Counted from the stretch's first letter, positions 8,903 to 20,057 are shown. The stretch: DNA of 32,049 bases from Streptomyces sp. TRM64462 (GCF_013362995.1 NZ_JABWDV010000461.1:1-32049), one strand, 5' to 3'. Notes: generated from the letters alone by a model not told the origin. Numbers and translations: made by a program.

Positions 8903-10558
8903 TCACCGCGCCCGCAGTGCCCGGTACGCGGCGGCCAGGGCCGCGGTGGAGCTGTCGAGGTCCTCGCCGCCCACGCCTTGCGTCAGGACGGGTTCGATGC
9001 GCTTGGCGAGGACCTTGCCGAGTTCGACGCCCCACTGGTCGAACGAGTCGATGTTCCAGACGGCGCCCTGGACGAACACCTTGTGCTCGTACAGCGCGAT
9101 GAGCTGGCCGAGCACGGACGGGGTCAGCGCGTCGGCGAGGATCGTGGTCGTCGGGTGGTTGCCGTGGAACGTCTTGTGCGGCACCAGTTCCTCGGCGACG
9201 CCCTCGGCCCGTACCTCGTCCGGGGTCTTGCCGAAGGCGAGGGCCTGCGTCTGGGCGAAGAAGTTGGCCATCAGCAGGTCGTGCTGGGCGACGAGCCCGG
9301 GCCGCAGGTCGTCGACCGGCTTGGCGAAGCCGATGAAGTCGGCCGGGATGACCTTCGTGCCCTGGTGGATGAGCTGGAAGTAGGCGTGCTGCCCGTTGGT
9401 ACCGGGCGTGCCCCACACCACCGGGCCGGTCTGCCACTCGACCGGATTGCCCTCGCGGTCCACGGACTTGCCGTTGGACTCCATGTCGAGCTGCTGGAGG
9501 TACGCCGTGAACTTGGACAGGTAGTGCGAGTAGGGCAGCACCGCGTGCGACTGGGCGTCGAAGAACGCCCCGTACCAGACGCCGAGCAGACCGAGCAGCA
9601 GCGGGGCGTTCTCTTCCGGCGGGGCCGTGCGGAAGTGCTCGTCGACCAGGTGGAAGCCGTGGAGCATCTCCCGGAACCGGTCCGGGCCGATGGCGACCAT
9701 CAGGGACAGGCCGATGGCGGAGTCGTACGAGTAGCGGCCGCCGACCCAGTCCCAGAACTCGAACATGTTGGCCGTGTCGATGCCGAAGTCCTGGACCTTG
9801 TCGGCGTTCGTCGACAGGGCAACGAAGTGCTGGGCTACGGCTTCCTGGCCGGCCTTCAGCTCCGTGAGCAGCCAGTCCCGCGCCGAGGTGGCGTTGGTGA
9901 TGGTCTCGATGGTGGTGAACGTCTTGGACGCGATGATGAACAGCGTCTCTTCGGCGTCGAGGTCGTGGAGGGCCTCGTGCAGATCGGCGCCGTCCACGTT
10001 GGAGACGAAACGGAACGTCAGGTCGCGGCGGGTGTAGGAGCGGAGGGCCTCGTACGCCATCGCCGGGCCGAGGTCGGAGCCGCCGATGCCGATGTTGACG
10101 ACGTTCTTGATGGGCTTTCCGGTGTGGCCGGTCCACTCGCCTGACCGAACGCGCTCGGAGAAGGCGGCCATCTTGTCGAGGACGGCGTGCACGGCCGGCA
10201 CCACGTTCTCCCCGTCGACCTCGACGACCGCCTCGCGCGGTGCGCGCAGCGCGGTGTGGAGGACGGCCCGGCCCTCGGTGGTGTTGATCTTCTCGCCGCG
10301 GAACATGGCGTCCCGCAGCTCCGCGACGCCGGTGGCGGCGGCCAGGTCGCGCAGCAGTGCCAGCGTCTCGTCCGTGACGAGGTGCTTGGAGTAGTCCAGG
10401 AGGAGGTCGCCGACGCGCAGGGTGTGGGACGTGCCCCGCTGCGGGTCGGCGGCGAACAGTTCGCGCAGATGCGTCTGGCCCAGCTGCTCCCGGTGCTTGG
10501 CCAGGGCGGCCCACTCGGGCGTCCGGGTCAGCCTCGGACGGCTGCTTTCTGCGTTCAT
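8903..10558 (-). CDS. pgi: Glucose-6-phosphate isomerase
   Basis: Interconverts glucose-6-phosphate and fructose-6-phosphate at the branch between glycolysis and the pentose-phosphate pathway encoded next door. The 551-residue protein is full length for the long bacterial class. It shows the substrate-binding segments [13 protein letters not shown] and [17 protein letters not shown], the [13 protein letters not shown] block, [12 protein letters not shown], and the C-terminal [14 protein letters not shown] region with the catalytic His. The start is ATG at 10558. There is no good Shine-Dalgarno; instead a four-codon ORF (ATG TCC AAA TGA, 10566-10555) ends across the start as ATGA. The two PH-domain genes follow with essentially no gap. 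The upstream hairpin at 10661-10700 separates it from the RbpA-family gene. Confidence 0.97.
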   Translation of the reverse strand: MNAESSRPRLTRTPEWAALAKHREQLGQTHLRELFAADPQRGTSHTLRVGDLLLDYSKHLVTDETLALLRDLAAATGVAELRDAMFRGEKINTTEGRAVLHTALRAPREAVVEVDGENVVPAVHAVLDKMAAFSERVRSGEWTGHTGKPIKNVVNIGIGGSDLGPAMAYEALRSYTRRDLTFRFVSNVDGADLHEALHDLDAEETLFIIASKTFTTIETITNATSARDWLLTELKAGQEAVAQHFVALSTNADKVQDFGIDTANMFEFWDWVGGRYSYDSAIGLSLMVAIGPDRFREMLHGFHLVDEHFRTAPPEENAPLLLGLLGVWYGAFFDAQSHAVLPYSHYLSKFTAYLQQLDMESNGKSVDREGNPVEWQTGPVVWGTPGTNGQHAYFQLIHQGTKVIPADFIGFAKPVDDLRPGLVAQHDLLMANFFAQTQALAFGKTPDEVRAEGVAEELVPHKTFHGNHPTTTILADALTPSVLGQLIALYEHKVFVQGAVWNIDSFDQWGVELGKVLAKRIEPVLTQGVGGEDLDSSTAALAAAYRALRAR

Positions 10559-10660
10559 TTGGACATCAGCCCACTTCTTCTCGTACCTGCCTGATTGCCC
10601 CGCTGCCCCTCCAACCTAATTGATCTGAAGGCGTCCCACGGACTTGTCCACAGGCATGAA

Positions 10661-10700
10661 AGGGCCCTGGCGCGAAACCGGTGGTTCACGCCAGGGCCCT
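10661..10700 (-). terminator. Terminator hairpin after RbpA-family gene
   Basis: A perfect 12-bp inverted repeat (AGGGCCCTGGCG at 10661-10672, complement at 10689-10700) with a 16-base loop that itself contains an AACC/GGTT pairing. It starts 12 bases past the stop of the RbpA-family gene and insulates pgi. There is no clear T tract, which is common for Streptomyces terminators. Confidence 0.8.
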
Positions 10701-10711
10701 GTGGCCAACGC

Positions 10712-11047
10712 TCAGATCTCGCCGCGCAGTTTGGCGAGCGCCTCCGCCAGGATCGCCTCGCCGTCCGCGTCGCTGCGCCGCTCCCTGACGTACGCGAGGT
10801 GCGTCTTGTAGGGCTCGGTGCGGGGCGGGTCCGGCGGGTTGTCCCGGTCCTGGCCCGCCGGGAAGCCGCACCGGGGGCAGTCCCAGGTGTCGGGGACCTG
10901 TGCGTCGCTGGCGAAGCTCGGCTGTGTCTCGTGCCCGTTGGAGCACCAGAAGGAAATGCGGAGCCGGGGTGCGGACTCGCCGCGCTCGGCCTCCCCCATC
11001 GGCCCCGCCCCGACCCGGCTTCCCCGGATCGCGTTGCCACTTGCCAC
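10712..11047 (-). CDS. RbpA-family RNA polymerase-binding protein (probable second paralogue)
   Basis: RbpA proteins are actinobacterial factors that bind RNA polymerase and the principal sigma factor and help open promoters. The 111-residue product has the core domain with two Cys pairs or remnants (FWCSNGHE then WDCPRCG) around a beta barrel, and the C-terminal sigma-interacting helix (KTHLAYVRERRSDADGEAILAEALAKLR). The central sequence differs clearly from the canonical SigR-controlled RbpA that I remember, so I read it as the second Streptomyces paralogue, sometimes called RbpB. GTG at 11047 is chosen because GGGAG lies 8 bases upstream; GTG at 11056 overlaps that site and is unlikely. 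It stands alone between secG and pgi, with a hairpin on its downstream side. Confidence 0.88.
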   Translation of the reverse strand: MASGNAIRGSRVGAGPMGEAERGESAPRLRISFWCSNGHETQPSFASDAQVPDTWDCPRCGFPAGQDRDNPPDPPRTEPYKTHLAYVRERRSDADGEAILAEALAKLRGEI

Positions 11048-11065
11048 GGTCGTCACTCCCTGCGT

Positions 11066-11088
11066 GATGGTGCTCGAGGATGCCCCAG
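11066..11088 (-). promoter_or_regulatory. Possible promoter -10 region of the RbpA-family gene
   Basis: On the minus strand a TAGACT hexamer lies about 40 bases before the GTG at 11047, within GCCTTACGTAGACTGGGG. It matches the TAnnnT pattern of the Streptomyces housekeeping -10. The best -35 candidate (CTGGAC, 17 bases further up) is a poor match, so this call is weak. Confidence 0.25.
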
Positions 11089-11131
11089 TCTACGTAAGGC
11101 CCAACGCGCGTCCAGTGAGGGGAGTTACCCG

Positions 11132-11170
11132 GCTCACAGGACGCGGGACCGGCGAAACCGGTGTGCGAGC
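11132..11170 (-). terminator. Weak imperfect hairpin after secG
   Basis: Just past the secG stop, an outer GCTC/GAGC pairing (11132-11135 with 11167-11170), partial CA/TG pairing, and an inner ACCGG-CGAAA-CCGGT stem-loop (11148-11162) can form. It is placed as a secG terminator would be, but the stem is interrupted and lacks a T tract. Confidence 0.4.
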
Positions 11171-11175
11171 GGCGC

Positions 11176-11412
11176 TCAGCCTTCCAGCTTGATGAGCAGA
11201 CCGACGACGATGATGCAGGCGACCCAGAGGAGGCCGACGACGATGGTGATGCGGTCGAGGTTACGCTCGGCGACCGAGGAACCACCGACGGACGACTGCA
11301 TACCGCCACCGAACATGTCGGAGAGACCGCCACCCTTCCCCTTGTGCATCAGCACCAGCAGCATCAGCAGCAGGCTGAACACGATCAGGGCGATCGAGAA
11401 CCCCATAATCAC
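11176..11412 (-). CDS. secG: Preprotein translocase subunit SecG
   Basis: SecG is a small membrane subunit that assists SecYE in protein export. The 78-residue protein has the classic layout: a first membrane helix (FSIALIVFSLLLMLLVLMHKG), a cytoplasmic Gly-rich loop (GKGGGLSDMFGGG), and a second membrane helix (ITIVVGLLWVACIIVVGLL). GTG at 11412 is chosen with AGGG 7 bases upstream; ATG at 11406 two codons later would be slightly far from it. It follows tpiA in the gap-pgk-tpiA-secG order seen in many actinobacteria, with a strong hairpin between tpiA and secG that could lower readthrough or let secG be expressed separately. Confidence 0.95.
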   Translation of the reverse strand: MIMGFSIALIVFSLLLMLLVLMHKGKGGGLSDMFGGGMQSSVGGSSVAERNLDRITIVVGLLWVACIIVVGLLIKLEG

Positions 11413-11457
11413 GGCTGGACCCTACTTCCTGGCAATTCTCTCGGACTGGATGGACGA

Positions 11458-11489
11458 CGGGGGCCCGGGCGGTACAGCCCGGACCCCCG
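11458..11489 (-). terminator. Hairpin between tpiA and secG
   Basis: CGGGGG-C-CCGGGC (11458-11470) pairs with GCCCGG-A-CCCCCG (11477-11489), a 13-position stem with one C/A mismatch and a 6-base loop. It follows the tpiA stop by about 33 bases and precedes the secG start by 46. It probably ends most transcripts from the gap cluster or attenuates into secG. Confidence 0.75.
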
Positions 11490-11521
11490 CAAGGGTACGA
11501 CGGATCGGCCTTACCGCATAC

Positions 11522-12298
<777 letters not shown>

Positions 12299-12303
12299 GG
12301 TGT

Positions 12304-13515
12304 TCAGTCCTCCAGAGCGGCGAGGCCGGGAAGCGTCTTGCCTTCGAGATATTCGAGGCTCGCGCCGCCACCGGTCGAGATGTGGCCGAATGCGTTCTCG
12401 TCGAAGCCCAGGGTGCGGACGGCCGCGGCGGAGTCGCCGCCTCCGACCACGCTGAAGGCCGGGGAGTCGACGAGCGCCTGGGCGACGGCCTTGGTGCCCT
12501 CGGCGTAGTCGGGGTGTTCGAAGACGCCCATCGGACCGTTCCAGAAGACGGTCGCGGCGTCCGCCAGCTTGGCGGCGTACAGCTCGCGGGTCTTCGGGCC
12601 GATGTCCAGCCCCTCCTGGTCGGCGGGGATGGCGTCCGTACCGACGGTGGTGGGGTTGGCCGGGGCCTTCGTCTTGAGGTCGGGGAACTCGGGAGAGACG
12701 AGTACGTCGACGGGGAGGACGAACTCCACGCCGCGCTTCTCGGCACGGGCCAGGTACTCCAGGCAGGCCGGGATCTGGTCCTCCTGGAGGAGGGAGATGC
12801 CGACCTCGTGGCCCTTGGCCTTGAGGAAGGTGTACGCCATGCCGCCGCCGATCAGGATGCGGTCGGCCTTCTCCAGCAGGTTCTCGATGACGGCCAGCTT
12901 GTCGGAGACCTTGGCGCCGCCGAGTACGACGACGTACGGCCGCTTGACGTCCTCGGTGAGCTTCTTCAGGACGCCGACCTCGGAGGAGATGAGGTAGCCG
13001 GCGTACGCGGGCATGCGGCGCGGCAGCTCGTACACGGAGGCGTGCTGGCGGTGGACGGCGCCGAAGCCGTCGGCGACGTACACGTCGGCGAGGGCCTCCA
13101 GGCGGGCGGCGAGCTCGGCGCGGGCGGCGGGGTCCTTGGACGTCTCGCCGGGGTGGAAGCGCAGGTTCTCGATGACCGCGACGTGACCGGGCTGCAGTCC
13201 GTTGACCGCGTCGTGGGCCTCGCTGCCGATGGTGTCGGCGGCGAACGCCACGGGGGCGCCGAGCAGCTCGGCGAGGCGCGCGGCGGCGGGGCGGAGGGAG
13301 AAGGCCTGGTCCGGTTCGCCCTTGGGGCGGCCGAGGTGGGAGGCCACGACGACCTTGGCGCCCGCGGCGGTGAGGGCCTTGATCGTCGGCAGGACGGCGC
13401 GGATGCGGCCGTCGTCGGTGATGGTGGTGCCGTCCAGCGGCACATTGAGGTCGGCGCGGACGAATACCCGCTTGCCGTCGACACCTTGGGCGAGAAGTTC
13501 GTCGATCGTCTTCAT
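12304..13515 (-). CDS. pgk: Phosphoglycerate kinase
   Basis: Makes ATP from 1,3-bisphosphoglycerate in lower glycolysis. The 403-residue protein has the N-domain signature [15 protein letters not shown], the ASHLGRPKG basic patch, the LRFHPGE segment, the nucleotide-domain [16 protein letters not shown] and [13 protein letters not shown] segments, and the C-terminal GGGDSAAAV hinge motif. ATG at 13515 is supported by AAGGAG (plus-strand CTCCTT at 13525-13530) 9 bases upstream. The 126-base spacer to gap contains a strong two-part hairpin. Its end holds the tpiA ribosome-binding site. Motifs and length are normal. Confidence 0.97.
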   Translation of the reverse strand: MKTIDELLAQGVDGKRVFVRADLNVPLDGTTITDDGRIRAVLPTIKALTAAGAKVVVASHLGRPKGEPDQAFSLRPAAARLAELLGAPVAFAADTIGSEAHDAVNGLQPGHVAVIENLRFHPGETSKDPAARAELAARLEALADVYVADGFGAVHRQHASVYELPRRMPAYAGYLISSEVGVLKKLTEDVKRPYVVVLGGAKVSDKLAVIENLLEKADRILIGGGMAYTFLKAKGHEVGISLLQEDQIPACLEYLARAEKRGVEFVLPVDVLVSPEFPDLKTKAPANPTTVGTDAIPADQEGLDIGPKTRELYAAKLADAATVFWNGPMGVFEHPDYAEGTKAVAQALVDSPAFSVVGGGDSAAAVRTLGFDENAFGHISTGGGASLEYLEGKTLPGLAALED

Positions 13516-13557
13516 CGGTGGTGGCTCCTTGGAGAGAGGGGGTGTCGACGCAAGCGA

Positions 13558-13597
13558 CAGGGCTCGTACAGCGCGGCGTCGCGCTGCCCGAGCCCTG
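13558..13597 (-). terminator. Two-tier hairpin in the gap-pgk spacer
   Basis: An outer 9-bp stem (CAGGGCTCG at 13558-13566 with CGAGCCCTG at 13589-13597) encloses an inner 6-bp stem (AGCGCG at 13570-13575 with CGCGCT at 13580-13585) with a GCGT tetraloop. The unpaired joints are only 3 bases on each side. It lies inside an operon, so attenuation of pgk-tpiA or an RNA-processing or stability role for gap mRNA is more likely than full termination. Confidence 0.75.
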
Positions 13598-13641
13598 CGC
13601 TCACATCGAGTGCCTGCCCTGCTTCTGGTACTGCCGATATA

Positions 13642-14727
<1,086 letters not shown>

Positions 14728-14851
14728 CCCCTCCCGGGCCTCCGGAGTGACATCGAGCGCCTGCGTAAAGGGCCGATCTCGCAACCTACTGGCGAGTAGC
14801 TGATATTGGCCGCACGAATGTGACAGGCGAGCTTCAAATGTGCATATGACA

Positions 14852-14892
14852 ACCCCCGCCGGGCGCCCTGAATTCCAGGGCGCGGCGGGGGT
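14852..14892 (-). terminator. Strong terminator after whiA
   Basis: A long hairpin: ACCCCCGCCG (14852-14861), a 2-base GG bulge, then CGCCCTG (14864-14870), pairing with CAGGGCG-C-GGCGGGGGT (14876-14892) around an AATTC loop, 17 pairs in all. It lies 88 bases past the whiA stop and is followed on the minus strand by a T-containing stretch, ending the uvrC-rapZ-yvcK-whiA transcript before gap. Confidence 0.88.
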
Positions 14893-14980
14893 GAACAACG
14901 ATGCGAAAGCTTTTTTCCGGCAGGCGTGTTGAGGTGTTGACGTGGTTGAGGGAACGGATGAGCGGGAACGGATCAGCGGA

Positions 14981-15970
14981 TCATCCGACCAGACCGTCGG
15001 CCATTTCCTCCGTCAAATTCGACTCCGTACCCGGGATGCCCAGATCCTGGGCGCGCTTGTCGGCCATGGCGAGGAGACGGCGGATACGGCCCGCGACGGC
15101 GTCCTTCGTCAGCGGCGGGTCGGCAAGTGCGCCGAGCTCCTCCAGGGAGGCCTGCTTGTGCTCCATACGGAGCCGGCCTGCCGCCGCGAGGTGCTCGGGC
15201 ACGTCCTCGCCGAGGATCTCCAGGGCGCGCTGCACACGGGCACCGGCGGCGACGGCGGCGCGGGCCGAGCGGCGCAGGTTGGCGTCGTCGAAGTTGGCCA
15301 GCCGGTTGGCCGTGGCACGGACCTCGCGGCGCATCCGCCGCTCCTCCCAGGCCAGCACCGACTCATGGGCGCCCAGCCGCGTCAGCAGGGCGCCGATCGC
15401 GTCGCCGTCACGGACGACGACCCGGTCCACGCCCCGTACCTCGCGGGCCTTCGCGGCGATGGAGAGCCGCCGCGCCGCGCCGACCAGCGCGAGCGCGGCC
15501 TCCGGGCCCGGGCAGGTGACCTCCAGGGACGAGGAGCGGCCGGGCTCGGTGAGCGAGCCGTGCGCCAGGAACGCGCCGCGCCAGGCGGCCTCGGCGTCGC
15601 ACGTGGCGCCCGAGACGACCTGCGGGGGCAGGCCCCGGATGGGGCGGCCGCGGCCGTCGACCAGGCCCGTCTGGCGGGCCAGCTGGTCGCCGCCCGCCAC
15701 CACGCGCACCACGAACCGGGAGCCGCGGCGCAGCCCGCCGGGTGCCATCACGATCAGCTCGGAGCTGTGCCCGAAGATCTCCGCGATGTCCCGCTTCAAC
15801 CGCCGCGCCGCCATCGCCGTGTCCAGCTCGGCCTCGATCACGATGCGGCCGCTGACGAGGTGCAGGCCGCCGGCGAACCGCAGGATCGACGAGACCTCCG
15901 CCTTTCTGCAGCAGGTCCGGGTGACGGGGAGCCGGGAGATCTCGTCCTTCACCGCTGCCGTCATCGCCAT
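14981..15970 (-). CDS. whiA: DNA-binding regulator WhiA
   Basis: WhiA is the conserved Gram-positive regulator that, with WhiB in Streptomyces, switches aerial hyphae to sporulation septation. The 329-residue protein has the degenerate LAGLIDADG homing-endonuclease-like N-terminal domains ([20 protein letters not shown], then [21 protein letters not shown]) and a C-terminal HTH domain ([29 protein letters not shown]). The endonuclease catalytic acids are lost in this family. The start is ATG at 15970 with AAGGA 7 bases upstream, overlapping the yvcK end by 10 bases. ATG at 15964 would give an exact ATGA overlap with the yvcK stop, so the first two residues (Met-Ala) may not be translated. A strong terminator follows. 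Confidence 0.96.
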   Translation of the reverse strand: MAMTAAVKDEISRLPVTRTCCRKAEVSSILRFAGGLHLVSGRIVIEAELDTAMAARRLKRDIAEIFGHSSELIVMAPGGLRRGSRFVVRVVAGGDQLARQTGLVDGRGRPIRGLPPQVVSGATCDAEAAWRGAFLAHGSLTEPGRSSSLEVTCPGPEAALALVGAARRLSIAAKAREVRGVDRVVVRDGDAIGALLTRLGAHESVLAWEERRMRREVRATANRLANFDDANLRRSARAAVAAGARVQRALEILGEDVPEHLAAAGRLRMEHKQASLEELGALADPPLTKDAVAGRIRRLLAMADKRAQDLGIPGTESNLTEEMADGLVG

Positions 15971-16986
15971 GGGCCGATCCTTCCATGCATCCGAAAAATA
16001 CGGTCGTACGCGGCGGCCAGCAGCTCCGGGTCGTGCTTCGGCAGGCCGTACTCGCTGGCCACCGGGGCCAGCTCGACCGCGGCACCGAGCCGCTTGGCGG
16101 CGTCCGACAGCGACTCGCGGTCGGGCACGGCTGCCTCGTCGGCCAGCACCACGTCCAGGGCGAGTTTAGGGGCGTGTCGGGCCAAAACCTCCAAATGACG
16201 CTGCGGAGAGAAGCCGGCGGTTTCACCGGGCTGCGGAGCGAGGTTCAGCGACAGGACCCGGCGGGCCTTGGTCTCGACGAGGGCGTCCAGCAGTTCCGGC
16301 ACCAGGAGGTGCGGGATCACCGACGAGAACCAGGAGCCGGGGCCGAGGACCACCCAGTCGGCGTCCAGCACGGCGGCGACCGCCTCCGGGACGGCCGGCG
16401 GGTCGTTCGGCACCAGGTGCACGGACTGGACCTCGCCGGGCGTGAGCGCCACGGTGGCCTGGCCCCGCACGGTGTCCACGTCGTCGGGGCGGGCCGGGTC
16501 GTGGCCCTTGACCAGGGCCTGGAGCTCCAGGGGTACGGCGGACATGGGCAGCACCCGGCCGTGGGCGCCGAGCAGCCTGCCGACCAGGTCCAGGGCCTGG
16601 ACGTGGTCGCCGAGCTGCTCCCAGAGGGCGACGATCAGCAGATTGCCGACGGCGTGCTCGTGCAGGTCGCCCTGGGACTGGAAGCGGTGCTGGATGACCC
16701 GGGCCCAGGTCTGGCCCCAGTCGTCGTCGCCGCACAGGGCGGCCAGCGCCTTGCGCAGGTCGCCGGGCGGGAGCACGCCGAGCTCCTCGCGGAGCCGGCC
16801 GCTGGAGCCGCCGTCGTCGGCGACGGTGACGACGGCGGTCAGGTCGCCGGTGATCCGGCGCAGCGCGGCCAGCGAGGCGGACAGGCCCATGCCGCCGCCG
16901 AGGGCGACGACCTTGGGCTGGGCGCCGCGTCTGCGGAGCGTACGGGCGGACAGGGTGCTCGTACGCCGTCGGTACGGGCGCTTCAC
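15961..16986 (-). CDS. yvcK: YvcK-family UDP-sugar-binding protein
   Basis: YvcK/CuvA proteins bind UDP-GlcNAc and are needed for proper cell-wall growth and for growth on gluconeogenic carbon sources. The 341-residue product has a Lys/Arg-rich N-terminal leader (residues 1-22) and then the conserved [35 protein letters not shown] and [13 protein letters not shown] segments, with [18 protein letters not shown] in the C-terminal half. GTG at 16986 overlaps the rapZ stop as GTGA (16986-16983), so translation is coupled. It sits between rapZ and whiA, the arrangement found across Gram-positive bacteria. The older label 'gluconeogenesis factor' refers to the same family. Confidence 0.94.
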   Translation of the reverse strand: MKRPYRRRTSTLSARTLRRRGAQPKVVALGGGMGLSASLAALRRITGDLTAVVTVADDGGSSGRLREELGVLPPGDLRKALAALCGDDDWGQTWARVIQHRFQSQGDLHEHAVGNLLIVALWEQLGDHVQALDLVGRLLGAHGRVLPMSAVPLELQALVKGHDPARPDDVDTVRGQATVALTPGEVQSVHLVPNDPPAVPEAVAAVLDADWVVLGPGSWFSSVIPHLLVPELLDALVETKARRVLSLNLAPQPGETAGFSPQRHLEVLARHAPKLALDVVLADEAAVPDRESLSDAAKRLGAAVELAPVASEYGLPKHDPELLAAAYDRIFRMHGRIGPWR

Positions 16987-17942
16987 TCGCGCCCCATGTC
17001 CCGGTGGACGACGACGGTCTCCACGCCCTCGGATGCGAGGCGGGCGGCGATCTTCTCGGACATGGCGACCGAGCGGTGCTTGCCGCCCGTGCAGCCCACG
17101 GCGATGGTGACGTACCGCTTGCCCTCGCGGCGGTAGCCGTTGGCGATGAGCTGGAGCAGCTCCGTGTACCGGTCGAGGAACTCCTTGGCGCCCGGCTGGT
17201 TGAAGACGTAACCGGAGACCTCCGCGTTGAGGCCGGTGAAGGGGCGCAGCTCCGGGACCCAGTGCGGGTTGGGCAGGAAGCGGCAGTCGACGACGAGGTC
17301 GGCGTCGACGGGCAGCCCGTACTTGTAGCCGAAGGACATGACGGTGGCCCGCAGCTCGGGCTCCTCGTCGCCGGCGAACTGGGCGTCCATCTTGGCGCGC
17401 AGCTCGTGCACGTTCAGGCTGGACGTGTCGATGACCAGGTCGGCGTCCCCGCGCAGCTCGCGCAGCAGGTCCCGCTCGGCGGCGATGCCGTCGACGATGC
17501 GGCCGTCGCCCTGGAGGGGGTGCGGGCGGCGCACGGACTCGAAGCGGCGGACGAGGGCCTCGTCGGAGGACTCCAGGAAGACGATCCGGCGGGTGACCTG
17601 CTTGGCGTCGAGGTCGGCGAGGGACTCGCGGAGGTTGTCGAAGAACTGGCGGCCGCGGACGTCGACGACGACGGCGATCCGCGCCACGTTGCCCTGGGAG
17701 CGGGCGCCGAGCTCGACCATGGTGGGGATGAGGGCAGGCGGCAGGTTGTCGACGACGAACCAGCCGAGGTCCTCCAGGCACTTCGCGGCCGTGCTGCGGC
17801 CGGCTCCGGACATGCCGGAGATGATCACCAGCTCGGGGATGGCCGCCTCGGCGGCCTCGCCGGCCTCGATCGTCGTGCCCGTAGTCACGTCTGCTGCTCC
17901 GTCTTCTGGTCGGTCGTCGTCCTGCGAGATGTGGTCATTCAT
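16983..17942 (-). CDS. rapZ: RNase adapter / nucleotide-binding protein RapZ
   Basis: RapZ-family (YvcJ) P-loop protein. In enterobacteria it controls GlcN6P synthase through small RNAs; in Streptomyces the target is unknown, but linkage to the UDP-GlcNAc sensor gene yvcK is constant. Visible are Walker A ([10 protein letters not shown]), the [12 protein letters not shown] segment, [10 protein letters not shown], and the C-terminal [17 protein letters not shown] block. ATG at 17942 gives 319 residues, with a G-rich ribosome-binding site 7-8 bases upstream and an 8-base overlap with uvrC. ATG at 17960 (GGGGGG 7 bases upstream) is almost as good. The first 45 or so residues are acidic, low-complexity and poorly conserved. 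Confidence 0.93.
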   Translation of the reverse strand: MNDHISQDDDRPEDGAADVTTGTTIEAGEAAEAAIPELVIISGMSGAGRSTAAKCLEDLGWFVVDNLPPALIPTMVELGARSQGNVARIAVVVDVRGRQFFDNLRESLADLDAKQVTRRIVFLESSDEALVRRFESVRRPHPLQGDGRIVDGIAAERDLLRELRGDADLVIDTSSLNVHELRAKMDAQFAGDEEPELRATVMSFGYKYGLPVDADLVVDCRFLPNPHWVPELRPFTGLNAEVSGYVFNQPGAKEFLDRYTELLQLIANGYRREGKRYVTIAVGCTGGKHRSVAMSEKIAARLASEGVETVVVHRDMGRE

Positions 17943-19974
17943 GTCCGGATCCCCGTCCATGCGTGGTCCCCCCGTCGTCGTCTTCAATGATCTCTCCTGT
18001 CGCCGTGTTCACGGCGGGACCTGCCGGGGCTGCCTGGGCGAGGGCCGCGGCGACGGCCTCGGCGGTCTTGCGGCCGAAGCCGGGCACCTCGCAGATCTGG
18101 TCGATTGTCGCCTGCCGGAGCCGCTTCACCGAACCGAAATGCTTGATCAGCGCCCGTTTGCGGGCGTCCCCGAGGCCGGGGACGGTGTCCAGGGGGCTGG
18201 TCCTGAGGCGTTTGTGGCGCTTGGTTCGCTGGTAGCGGATGGCGAAGTCGTGGGCCGTGTCACGGACCCGCTGGAGGAGGTACAGGCCCTCGCTGGTGCG
18301 GGGCAGCACGACCGGGTCGTCCTCGTCGGGCAGCCAGACCTCTTCGAGGCGCTTGGCGAGGCCGCACACGGCGACGTCGTCGATGCCCAGCTCGTCCAGG
18401 GCGCGGCGGGCGGCGGCGACCTGGGGCTTGCCGCCGTCGACGACGACGAGCTGCGGCGGGTAGGCGAACTTCTTCGGGCGGCCGTTCTCGTCGGTGCCGG
18501 TGTCGGGGGTCTCGGCCGGGACCTCGCCGTTCACGCCGCTCGCGCCGTTCCGGCCGATCCACTCCCCCGTCTTCTCCTTCTCCGCCAGGTAGCGGCGGAA
18601 GCGGCGGCTGATCACCTCGTGCATCGAGCGGACGTCGTCCTGCCCCTCGAAGCTCTTGATCTGGAAGCGGCGGTACTCGCTCTTGCGGGGCAGCCCGTCC
18701 TCGAAGACGACCATGGACGCGACGACGTCCTCGCCCTGGAGGTGGGAGATGTCGAAGCACTCGATGCGCAGCGGGGCGGTGTCCAGGCCCAGGGCGTCCG
18801 CGACCTCCTCCAGGGCGCGGGAGCGTGTGGTGAGGTCGCTGGCGCGCTTGGTCTTGTGGAGGACGAGGGCCTGCTGGGCGTTGCGCCCGACGGTCTCCAT
18901 CAGGGCCTTCTTGTCGCCGCGCTGCGGGATGCGCAGGGAGACCTGGGAGCCGCGGCGGCCACTGAGCCACTGTGTGACGGCGTCCAGGTCCTCGGGCAGG
19001 GCGGGGACGAGGACCTCGCGGGGGACGGCGTCGCCGCTCTCCTCGCCGTACAGCTGCTGGAGCGCGTGCTCGACGAGCCCGGCGGTGTCGACGGCCTCGA
19101 CCTTGTCGGTGACCCAGCCGCGCTGGCCGCGGACCCGGCCGCCGCGGACGTGGAAGATCTGGAGGGCGGCCTCCAGCTCGTCCTCGGCGACGGCGATGAG
19201 GTCGGCGTCGGTGGCGTCGGCCAGGACGACGGCGCTCTTCTCCATGGCCCGGCGCAGGGCCTCTATGTCGTCGCGGAGCCGGGCGGCCCTCTCGTACTCC
19301 AGCTCCTCGGCGGCCGCCGCCATGTCCTTCTCCAGGCGGCGGATGTACGTGCCGGTGCGGCCGGCCATGAAGTCGCAGAACTCCTCGGCGAGTTCGCGGT
19401 GCTCCTCGGGCGTGACGCGGCCGACGCAGGGCGCCGAGCACTTGCCGATGTAGCCCAGGAGGCAGGGGCGGCCGGTGCGGGCGGCGTTCTTGAACACGCC
19501 GGACGTGCACGTGCGGACGGGGAAGACGCGCAGGAGCAGGTCGACGGTCTCGCGGATGGCCCACGCGTGCGCGTACGGGCCGAAGTAGCGCACGCCCTTC
19601 TGCTTGTGGCCGCGCATGACCTGGACGCGCGGGAACTCCTCGTCGAGGGTGACGGCGAGGTACGGATAGCTCTTGTCGTCGCGGTACTTGACGTTGAAGC
19701 GGGGGTCGAACTCCTTGATCCAGGAGTACTCCAGCTGGAGCGCCTCGACCTCGGTGGAGACGACGGTCCACTCGACGGAGGCAGCCGTGGTGACCATGGT
19801 GCGCGTGCGCGGGTGGAGGCCCGCCAGGTCCTGGAAGTAGCTGGCGAGCCTCTGGCGCAGGGACTTGGCCTTCCCGACGTAGATCACCCGGCGGTGCTCG
19901 TCACGGAATTTGTAGACCCCCGGCGAGTCGGGGATCTGTCCCGGCTTGGGGCGGTAGCTGGAGGGGTCTGCCAT
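17935..19974 (-). CDS. uvrC: Excinuclease ABC subunit C
   Basis: UvrC makes both incisions around DNA damage after UvrAB recognition. The 679-residue protein has the GIY-YIG nuclease domain at the N-terminus ([10 protein letters not shown], then [18 protein letters not shown]), the Cys-bearing linker ([12 protein letters not shown]), the UVR domain ([24 protein letters not shown]) that binds UvrB, the RNase-H-like nuclease ([34 protein letters not shown]), and tandem HhH motifs ([39 protein letters not shown]). A stretch near residue 450 rich in Asn, Gly and Glu is a lineage insert. ATG at 19974 is probable: a TAGGGT hexamer ends 7 bases upstream, so the transcript may be leaderless. It heads the uvrC-rapZ-yvcK-whiA unit. 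Confidence 0.97.
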   Translation of the reverse strand: MADPSSYRPKPGQIPDSPGVYKFRDEHRRVIYVGKAKSLRQRLASYFQDLAGLHPRTRTMVTTAASVEWTVVSTEVEALQLEYSWIKEFDPRFNVKYRDDKSYPYLAVTLDEEFPRVQVMRGHKQKGVRYFGPYAHAWAIRETVDLLLRVFPVRTCTSGVFKNAARTGRPCLLGYIGKCSAPCVGRVTPEEHRELAEEFCDFMAGRTGTYIRRLEKDMAAAAEELEYERAARLRDDIEALRRAMEKSAVVLADATDADLIAVAEDELEAALQIFHVRGGRVRGQRGWVTDKVEAVDTAGLVEHALQQLYGEESGDAVPREVLVPALPEDLDAVTQWLSGRRGSQVSLRIPQRGDKKALMETVGRNAQQALVLHKTKRASDLTTRSRALEEVADALGLDTAPLRIECFDISHLQGEDVVASMVVFEDGLPRKSEYRRFQIKSFEGQDDVRSMHEVISRRFRRYLAEKEKTGEWIGRNGASGVNGEVPAETPDTGTDENGRPKKFAYPPQLVVVDGGKPQVAAARRALDELGIDDVAVCGLAKRLEEVWLPDEDDPVVLPRTSEGLYLLQRVRDTAHDFAIRYQRTKRHKRLRTSPLDTVPGLGDARKRALIKHFGSVKRLRQATIDQICEVPGFGRKTAEAVAAALAQAAPAGPAVNTATGEIIEDDDGGTTHGRGSGHE

Positions 19975-19981
19975 GCCTCAC

Positions 19982-19987
19982 ACCCTA
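19982..19987 (-). promoter_or_regulatory. Candidate -10 for a leaderless uvrC transcript
   Basis: TAGGGT on the minus strand ends 7 bases before the uvrC ATG at 19974, so transcription would start at or next to the start codon. No clear -35 is visible 17-18 bases upstream. The same bases could also act as a Shine-Dalgarno (AGGG), so this is a candidate only. Confidence 0.4.
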
Positions 19988-20018
19988 CTGGCGTGCGGTG
20001 ACAGGCCGGGGGTTGTAC

Positions 20019-20051
20019 GGGGGCGGGCCCGTGTGGGGCGGGCCCGCCCCC
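20019..20051 (-). terminator. Terminator hairpin after the secreted-protein pair
   Basis: A perfect 12-bp stem (GGGGGCGGGCCC at 20019-20030 with GGGCCCGCCCCC at 20040-20051) and a 9-base loop, starting 7 bases past the stop of the gene at 20058. It separates that unit from uvrC. Confidence 0.85.
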
Positions 20052-20057
20052 TGCCGG

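Noticed and set aside
6932..10144. 1070-codon open frame on the plus strand
   Set aside because: It runs antisense across the PH-domain genes and pgi, which have clear family motifs; its product is low-complexity Gly/Asp/Val/Arg-rich sequence without domains, as expected for a shadow frame in GC-rich DNA.
11095..11140. SigR-type promoter (GGGAAT-18-GTT) for the RbpA-family gene
   Set aside because: GGGTAA followed by GTT at 19 bases is visible, but the -35 differs at key positions.
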